Shown in pieces: positions 57,146 through 64,000 of a stretch of 64,000 bases of DNA. Position 1 is the first letter of the stretch, and each line of letters begins with the position of its first letter. Source of the DNA: Cryptomeria japonica. Taxonomy: Eukaryota; Streptophyta; Pinopsida; Cupressales; Cupressaceae. Below the pieces are notes generated by a model. That model did not search any database. It worked only from the letters and a program-made list of their open reading frames with translations, and had not been told where the DNA came from. Location of the stretch: the NCBI RefSeq assembly GCF_030272615.1, contig NC_081413.1, positions 558,657,945 through 558,721,944 on the forward strand, read 5' to 3'. Position numbers and translations under genes: made by a program.

Positions 57146-57157
57146 TGGTATCAGAGC
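57146..57157 (+). promoter_or_regulatory. Primer-binding site of young copia
   Basis: TGGTATCAGAGC, an exact match to the plant initiator-Met tRNA 3' region, directly after the LTR. Confidence 0.95.
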
Positions 57158-58296
57158 TGGATCTGCTGCAGCTTGTTCAGGCTTTTGAAAAATTTTGAGA
57201 TCCAGGTTTTGGTTGCATCAGATCAGTGTTTGTCTTCTGTTTTTTTATTTTGGAATAGGGGGTATTTTTTTTTTCGGTGCATTTTGAGCCCAAACGGACC
57301 TGACCGTTGAGCTCGTAGCGCCCAAAAACCCCTATTTCCATATAAAATTCGTCCGATTTGGACACAGTTGCTCCAGGAGGCAAAAATTTTTTGGCTCCAA
57401 GGCCGTACGGCCCTAGGGCACGAAAACCAAGGCGGAAAAATAAAAAAAAATATTAAAAAAATGCAGTTTTTTTAAATTTTTGGGCGCGGCTAGTGTTAAC
57501 AAAAATGCACAGCCGCCCAGCCCGGCGGCCACCGCCGCTGGCGGTAAACCGCCCCCGCGCCCCCTGCCGCCCGCAGCGCCGCCCGTCGAGAACCCCCGCC
57601 CGAGCGCCGCCCGCCCGCAACCAGCGCGCTGCCCGCCGCCAGCCGCGCCGCCCCCGCGCCGCCGCCTCCTGCGCCCGCCCCTGGTCACCCAGAGGACCAG
57701 GGGCTGATTTTTTTTTTAAGCCCTTGAGGACTTAGGGGCCCATCTGGTTTTTTTTTTACGCTGTTTTTACAAAATCGGGCATAACTTGGGCGTCCGATCT
57801 TCGTTTTTCAAAAACGAATAGGTGTTGGAAAGCTGGTTCCGAGCCGGATCTAATTTATGTAGGACTTTTTTTCTGATTTTGCCATTTTGTAGTGTTTTTT
57901 GCCAGTCAAAGTCAGAATAAGTTTTTTGCACTCCAAGAGCCATATCTTTTGTATACGGACTCCGTTTTTCGAAAGTGAATAGGCGTCGAAAAGGTGGTTC
58001 TGTGCTCTTTCCAGATCTACAGTCTATTTCATCAGAAAAATTTTCAAGTGCTCCAAATTTTGTCTCAACCCGTTATTGCTTTCTATCATTTTCTGGCTTT
58101 CAGTTTGTACTGGGGATTAGTTTTTTGCATTGTGGGGGGGTGTTTTCTCTTGCTTTCTATTATTTACATCAGAAAACCAGAATTTACAAACACCAATACA
58201 AAAAAAATCAAACCCCCTTCTGCATCTTCTGTCTAGTTCTGAAAGACCACTTAATAATAATTAAAAATTCAGAGCAGTTGAGGCACAGTTCACAGG
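57158..58296 (+). other. Long leader of young copia with GC island and duplicated block
   Basis: 1.14 kb between primer site and start codon. It holds a GC-rich island (57484-57705). It also holds a degenerate direct duplication: CATAACTTGGGCGTCCGATC near 57780 versus CATATCTTTTGTATACGGAC near 57942, each followed by a CGTTTTTC..AA..GAATAGG block and GGTTC. A related block (GCCATATCTTAACC...GACTCC) occurs in the middle copia leader near 54546. Confidence 0.7.
57484..57705. repeat. GC-rich island in the leader
   Basis: About 220 bases dominated by CCGCC/GCCCGC words, in a window that is otherwise AT-rich. Both strands are open for 70-90 codons because of composition (Pro/Ala/Arg-rich one way, Gly/Ala-rich the other). 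Confidence 0.9.
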
Positions 58297-61200
58297 ATGG
58301 CAGACAGACCTATTGAATCTCTCACACCGCATAATTACCACACTTGGAAGGGTCGCATGATGACTCTTCTCCAGTCAAAAGGGTTATGGTCCTGTTTGGA
58401 TGAGGTTCAGCCTCAATTGACACGTCCTTTTGAGATTATGCAACACAGGAACAATATGGATCAGGCTATGGGATTGATGACTTTACACATTTCCGACAGT
58501 CTCCAGTTTCATCTTGAGGGTTGTATCACTCCTCGAGCCATTTGGATCAAGTTTGAAGGACTTTTTGGTACTGTCAACGAGTTCAGAGCTTTGCAGCTTG
58601 AGGCAGAGTTAACTTCCTTGGTACCTGATTCATTTCCTTCTATTGAGGACTTTCTGATGAAGTTCAAACAGCAAAGATCAATCTTACAGGGTTGTGGTAA
58701 GACTAAGACTGATACAGAGTGCATTTTCCTGATTCTCTCCAAGCTTCGGGGTCCATTTCAGATCTTCTCTTCGACCTTCTATTCCACCATGGATGCCTTG
58801 GGTGCTCGCCATGTCATGCCTTCTTTTGAGGTCTTTTGTGATCGTCTGACTCGTGAGCAAGCTAAGCTTAAGCAGTTGGATTCCCTTTTAGGTTCACAGA
58901 ACCAAGCATTGGTAGCCCAGCCCTCCAAAGGAAAACAGAAGCAGAAACCGAAGCCTAAGAAAGATTCAGAGGCTAGTGAGAATCCCTCCAAGCCACCACC
59001 TAAGTTTGATTCAAAACCACAGTCCAATTCTAAACAGGGCAAATCTTCAAAGTCTGGTGAGTCTTCCTCCAAGACTAAGAAGAAATCAGGTGATCCTTGT
59101 AGTTTTTGTGGCAAGGAAGGACATCCCGTTTCCAGGTGTTGGAAACGTTTAGAGGCTTTGGAGGAAGCCATGCAGCAGCATAATATCAGTGCACCACAAC
59201 CTCCTTCACAGCCCACAGGGAAAGGTCATGCTCTTTCTGCACGAGCATTGTCCTCAGCGTCCACTTGGATTCTAGATTCTGGTGCCTCTCACCATATGAC
59301 ACACACACAGGATTTGGTCACCGCTCTTGCTCCTACAGGCACTAGACATATTGCAGTTGGTGACTCAACACAACTTTCCGTTCAGGGTTCAGGTACTATT
59401 TCATTGGATGGTGGTTGTCTTCAAGATGTGCTTTTGGTTCCTGACATTTCGACAAACCTTCTATCCATTTATCAGATTTGCCACTCTGGCTCTGGTAAGA
59501 CAGTTGAGTTCTCTCCACATGATGTGGTTATTCAAGATCTTCATGATCCTGACTTGGTTGTGGCTACTGGGAGTGTGGATTCTGCATCTCACTTATATAG
59601 TTTTGATGGCTTTGAGAGTTCAGACACTGTTGGTTCCTCTCTTATAGCACATGCAGATTCAGTGAGCAGACTTTGGCATGAGCGTTTTGGTCATGTCAAT
59701 TACAGATATCTACAGCAGATGAGTACACAGGCACTTGTGATTGGGCTTCCACAGATTTCTTGTACAGATGGTGTATGTCGTGGTTGTGTCCTTGGCAAAC
59801 ATCATCGAGATCCTTTTCCTAAGGGTCGAGCCTCTCGTGCTAGGGCAACCCTAGAGTTGGTACACAGTGATCTTATGTCCTTTCCAACTCCTTCTTTTTC
59901 AGGGGCCTGTTATGTACTCACTTTTATTGATGACTTCTCCAGACGTACATGGGTGTACTTTCTTAAGTACAAGTTTGATGTCTTTGACTCTTTCAGGGAG
60001 TTTAAGACATTTGTGGAGAAGCAATTTGGACTTTCTATCAGGAGGATACGCACAGATAATGGGGGGGAGTATGTAAATCAGGCATTCAGAGATTTTTGCA
60101 CTGAGCATGGTTTACAGCATCAGTTTACAGTTCCTTATACCCCTCAACAGAATGGTGTTGCTGAGAGAAAGAACAGAACCTTACGGGAGATGGCAAATTG
60201 TATGATACAGTCTCGAGCTATGAGTTCTTCATTTTGGGCTGAGGCAGTCAATTGTGCCAATTATATTCAGAATCGGATGCCCCATAAGGCATTACGACAT
60301 ATGACTCCTGAGGAGGCTTGAACCCATGTCAAGCCTGATGTTTCTACATTCCAAGTTTTTGGTAGTGAGGCTTGGGCATTTATTCCTGATGCTCAGCGGA
60401 ACGCCATGGAGAGGAAGAGCCGACCACTCATATTTGTTGGCTACTGTGAGGATGTTAAGGCATACAGGTTGTTTGATCCTGATTCCAGAGAGGTCTTGTT
60501 TCAGCGGGATGTCCAGTTTGATGAGTGCTATCCTCAGATGGATTCTCCATCACCAGCTTCTCCCTCATTGCCTACTCCTTCCTCTTCATCTCTTGAGGAT
60601 TACTTATCTCTTGAGGATGATGTAAATCATGATCCACCATCTCCACCACCACCAGTTTCTCCGTCTTTGCCAAAGTGGGCCCGTGATACTGTTGATGCAG
60701 CTGGTTCTTTGGCAGGTGATCCTTCAGATACTCGTCGCACTCGTGCTCAGACATCTGGTTCTAGTCTTTTGAGTCATACTCTTTCAGATGATCCTCAAAA
60801 GTTTTCAGAGGCGACAGGACACCCAGAGTGGGATAGGGCCATGGATGAGGAGTATTCTTCTTTGATGAAGAATCATACTTGGGATCTTTGTCCTCTTCCT
60901 AAGGGAAGAAAGTTGGTTCGGTGCAAGTGGGTGTATCATACCAAGTATGCTGCAGATGGTTCTATTGATAAGTATAAGGCCTGTCTTGTTGCGAAGGGGT
61001 TTTCTCAGGTAGAGGGTATTGACTACTCTGAGACCTTTGCTCCTGTCGCCAAGATGAATTCTATACGCCTGGTACTTTCACTTGCAGCTTCACAGGGATG
61101 GACAGTGTTTCAGATGGATGTGAAGAGTGCCTTCTTGCATGGAGACCTACATGAGGAGATCTATATGGAGCAGCCTCAGGGTTTTGTGCAGGACACTTCT

Positions 61201-62325
61201 TTGGTTTGCAGACTTCGACGTTCATTGTATGGTCTCAAACAAGCCCCCAGGGCTTGGTATGAGAAGATGGACTCCTTCTTGCTTTCCTCGCACTTCACAC
61301 ATTGTCATTTCGATCACACAGTCTATATTCAGCGTCAGGAGGGTGATCTTTTGATTCTAGTGCTATATGTAGATGATCTCATCATTACAGGTAGCTCATC
61401 CTCCATGATTCAGAGTGTTCAGAGAGCTTTGATGGAGCAGTTTGAGATGACCGATCTTGGTCTCTTGCACTTCTTTCTGGGTCTACAGGTTATTCAGTCT
61501 TCGGATGGGATTTCCATTTTTCAGGAGAAGTATGCTCTTGATATGCTTCAGCGATTTGGCATGCTTGATTGCAAGTCTGCCCCCACTCCATTTCAGTCAG
61601 GTGTTGTTTTGTCTTCCACTTGCTCTACTCCTTCAGTAGACCCCACTTTATACAGGCAGTTGGTTGGCAGTCTGTTGTACCTGACACATTCTCGTCCTGA
61701 TCTTTCCTTTGTGGTTGGCCTTGTCTCTCGGTTCTCCCATGATCCTCATGAGAGCCATTGGCAAGTAGCCAAACGTATTTTGAGATATATTCGGGGCACC
61801 ACACATTATGGCATTCACTACTCTTCAGGATCCCCTCATATCATTGGCTTCACTGACTCCGATTGGGCTGGTGATGTCAATGATCGGAAGTCTACTTCTG
61901 GCTTCGTTTTTTGCCTTGGTTCTGGTCCTATTACATGGTCTTGCAAGAAGCAGTCCGCTATTGCATTATCATCTACAGAGGCTGAGTACCGAGCAGCAGT
62001 GTTAGCCAGTCAGGAGGTTTTATGGCTTCGATAGTCGATGACAGAGTTTGGGTTTCCTCCAGATTGTCCCACTATTCTTTGGTGTGACAACCAGAGTGCC
62101 ATTCACATTTCTCGCAACCCAGTGGAGCATCAACGGACAAAGCATATTGAAATCCACATGCACTTCATCAGACAGTTGATTCAGGATGGTTCTCTCATCT
62201 TGGAGTATATTCCTACAGAGGAGCAGGTTGCAGACATCTTCACTAAACCCTTGGTATCTCCGCGCTATCTTCAGTTGCGCTCAATGCTTGGGGTGAAGGA
62301 AGTTGTCCTTGGGGGGTCTCAGTGA
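58297..62325 (+). pseudogene. Young copia gag-pol polyprotein, two in-frame stops
   Basis: One frame of 1342 sense positions plus the terminal TGA, starting MADRPIESLTPHNYHTWKGR. Gag has NYHTWK at its start and a CCHC knuckle at C268, C271, H276 and C281. Protease has DSGAS at 327-331. The pre-integrase motif is HERFGHVNYRYL. Integrase has D525, D587 and E623, a perfect D-35-E spacing. RT has YVDD at 1024-1027 (61366-61377). RNase H has TDSDWAGD, STEAEYRA and DIFTKPL. TGA at codon 675 (60319-60321) replaces the Trp normal in PEEAW; TAG at codon 1246 (62032-62034) falls inside RNase H. Both fit single C-to-T changes. The protein would make virus-like particles and copy the element; this copy would need readthrough or help. 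Confidence 0.95.
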
Positions 62326-62532
62326 GGCCTTCCTTCCTTCATGTTTTCTTTTTAGCATGTTTCTTTATCTCTTTTTGGAGAGGAGTTTTTTCCCACTGGG
62401 TTTTCTCCTTTACTCCGCTTTATAGAGATTTTCTTGTATTCGGGTACCTCATCAGGCCTTGTTGCCGGGACCCTCTTTTGCATTGTAGTTCCTTTGCTTT
62501 CTTCTGCATTGTTTGTAGCTGCATTGTAGCTC

Positions 62533-62546
62533 ATCTTAAGGGGGGG
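62533..62546 (+). promoter_or_regulatory. Polypurine tract of young copia
   Basis: ATCTTAAGGGGGG stands directly before TGTTAGAG of the 3' LTR. Confidence 0.9.
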
Positions 62547-62867
62547 TGTTAGAGTAAAGTAATTAATTAACTTTGCTCTCCTCTTAAGATTTCTCTTTAT
62601 GCATACATTAGTCATTTAATAATTAATATTTAATTATTAAATGCTCACACCTTAGGGTTAGGTTTTCCTTTTGGTGTTGATCTCCTTTATAAGGATTGAT
62701 CTCTCTTGTATTATTCATATTCTTGATTCATTTTTTCTCTGATAATACATCTTTTCTCTTTGTCTCAGCCAAAACCCTTGTATTCGTTCTCTCTCTTTCT
62801 CTGTGACAGGTTTCTTGCATGCAGGTTTCTTTTGGGTTCTGTGGATTTGTATTTCTCAAATCCTACA
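62547..62867 (+). mobile_element. 3' LTR of young copia
   Basis: 321 bases, same as the 5' LTR except for two adjacent substitutions. Followed by the target duplication GCAAC. Confidence 0.97.
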
Positions 62868-62872
62868 GCAAC

Positions 62873-63319
62873 TTCTCCTATCTTCAGTGGATTATATTTC
62901 TTCTAAATGGGAGAAATGTTTTTTGTAGGTAGTGACTTATGTTTTGTCTTTAGGCATTCATCATTGACATGGGAGCTACTTCTTCATTGATGAGATTCTT
63001 ATCCTCATTTTATTTCTCTTATGAGGGGGATATACATTGTACTTCTATAATCCATTTTGTACTTGGGGGGAGACTTGGAGTCCTTCATCTTAGTCACATG
63101 TAGTACCTTTTTCATTTCATTGCGTCTCTAGCTTTTGGAGAGAGGTTTTTTCCCATGTGGTTTTTCTCCTTTTATCCATTTAGGGAGACCTCACTGGTGA
63201 GTTACATTGGTTTTTACATGAATACCTAATCGAGCCTTTGTTGTTGGGACTCATTCATGCATGTATTTTGCATTCATATTACCTCTTTAGCTTATCCATA
63301 AGTTAATATTAAGGGGAGG
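62873..63319 (+). other. Middle copia 3' untranslated part with polypurine tract
   Basis: Contains GAGAGGTTTTTTCCCATGTG and TCGAGCCTTTGTTGTTGGGA, the counterparts of sequences between pol and the 3' LTR of the young copia (62377 and 62455). The two elements therefore belong to related families. TTAAGGGGAGG at 63309-63319 is the polypurine tract. No pol sequence is present. Confidence 0.75.
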
Positions 63320-63750
63320 TGTTAGAGTAATTTTAAGACTATTATCTAATTATTTATTATTTAGGTCCTTTAATTTCTTTTTCACTTAAGCTAAACTTAT
63401 TGCTTTGTATTATCTAGAATTTTTTTTTCCAATTTTAGTTCTAGATGTAGTTGAGCTTAATTTAGCCCCTACTTTGCATTGCTTTGGTTCTACTAATTTT
63501 AGCATTAGGGTTTGCACCTAGGGTTTCATTCATCCTTTATAAGGATTCATTCATTCATTGTCATTGTCACTCCAATATTGTAGCTTCGATATTGAATCTC
63601 CAATATTGTATCTTCAATCATTTTTTGTGCAATAATATAAAATTCTCTAGTTGTTATAGACCATACAATATTTTCTTGATCTTTTTTGTGTGATAGGTGT
63701 TATGCTTGTAGATTATTCTTGTCTCCTATTCTTGATCATCAAATTCTATG
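63320..63750 (+). mobile_element. Middle copia 3' LTR (431 bases)
   Basis: TGTTAGAGTAATTTTAAG to ...AATTCTATG (the CA end has mutated). Flanks CTAGG (51700-51704) and CGAGA (63751-63755) each differ by one base from CTAGA, the codons of EQLD in the target copia. This explains the decayed target duplication. Confidence 0.85.
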
Positions 63751-64000
63751 CGAGATGCAAAAAAAACTTTTCTCAATGGATATTTGGAGGAAGAATTCTA
63801 CATGCAACAACCACAAGGATATGAGGTTGAAGAGAAGTAGGACTTGGTGTGTAGGTTAAAGAAGAGCTTGTATGGATTGAAATATGAACCTCATAATGGT
63901 ATTTAAAATTTTACAGTTTAATCTAGCTATAGAAGATTAAAACATATGTCAATATGATCATTATGTTTACTTTAAGAGATTGAATAATAGTAGTTATATT
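63751..64000 (+). pseudogene. Outermost copia: RT continuation, right half
   Basis: After the target duplication the frame gives DAKKTFLNGYLEEEFYMQQP, then LKKSLYGLKYEP, which directly follows the RT start at 51704. It runs off the window and is already broken by a stop near 63838. Confidence 0.88.

Larger units (their letters stand above)
56825..62867 (+). mobile_element. Young, almost complete Ty1/copia retrotransposon (6043 bases)
   Basis: Two 321-base LTRs differ only at two adjacent positions (CAGAGCC versus CTCAGCC in the U5 part). GCAAC at 56820-56824 and 62868-62872 is a perfect target duplication. The primer site, leader, single gag-pol frame and polypurine tract are all in place. 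Two in-frame stops are the only coding defects I found. It is inserted in the middle copia. Confidence 0.97.

Noticed and set aside
57413-57735. Pro/Ala-rich and Gly-rich open frames on both strands
   Set aside because: Explained by the GC island in the copia leader; overlapping frames on opposite strands and no motif.

Overview
The window looks like nuclear DNA of a seed plant with a large, repeat-swollen genome. A conifer or other gymnosperm is my best guess, from the nested LTR retrotransposons, LTRs starting TGTAATG/TGTTAG, very long introns and high AT content; this is inference. No bacterial, organellar or CRISPR features were seen, and I recognised no tRNA or rRNA gene.

The one host gene I can support is on the minus strand. 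Five coding exons (27336-27240, 24790-24696, 24457-24344, 7140-7036, 6916-6845) join in phase with GT...AG borders. They give the first 161 codons of a DUF3754-family protein, similar as I remember it to Arabidopsis At3g19340. Intron 3 is 17.2 kb and is packed with retroelements. Intron 5 runs off the left edge, so the 3' half of the gene is outside the window. Upstream of the gene (27.6-64 kb) is an intergenic retroelement nest.

Layout. 1-6844 (intron 5): decayed plus-strand copia pol, a GGGTCAGCCC hairpin array and a minus-strand Gag fragment. 7141-24343 (intron 3): a solo LTR with TSD (7223-7579), tandem duplications, and a minus-strand copia. That copia's 3' LTR was hit by a LINE (12161-14070) and its pol by a 2.4-kb solo LTR (15790-18189). 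Then come a copia LTR-PBS-gag unit (18867-20444) and a gypsy RNase H/integrase relic split by a 1.9-kb LTR-type insertion (21155-23060). 24791-27239 (intron 1) holds a ~135-bp tandem repeat. 27.6-30 kb: GA-rich tract, AT-rich DNA and a 42-bp perfect inverted repeat. 30-34.65 kb: three copies of one LINE family, one minus and two plus. 36.6-41 kb: minus copia relics around a 2.37-kb LTR with hairpin repeats. 41-51.1 kb: a decayed Ty3/gypsy element with an extra reading frame after integrase. 51.2-64 kb: three copia elements inside each other, the innermost (56825-62867) nearly intact, with 321-bp LTRs differing at two bases.

The most unusual pattern is structural. Six separate places, mostly inside LTRs or retroelement leaders, carry arrays of short hairpins. 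In most of them the loop or centre stays similar while the stems change on both arms together (2455-2756, 9070-9232, 19200-19510, 22320-22900, 38285-38585, 53570-54230). Other leads are the AT-hook-like reading frame downstream of the LINE RNase H, the ~75-codon stretches after the gypsy integrase, and the GC-rich island in the leader of the young copia.
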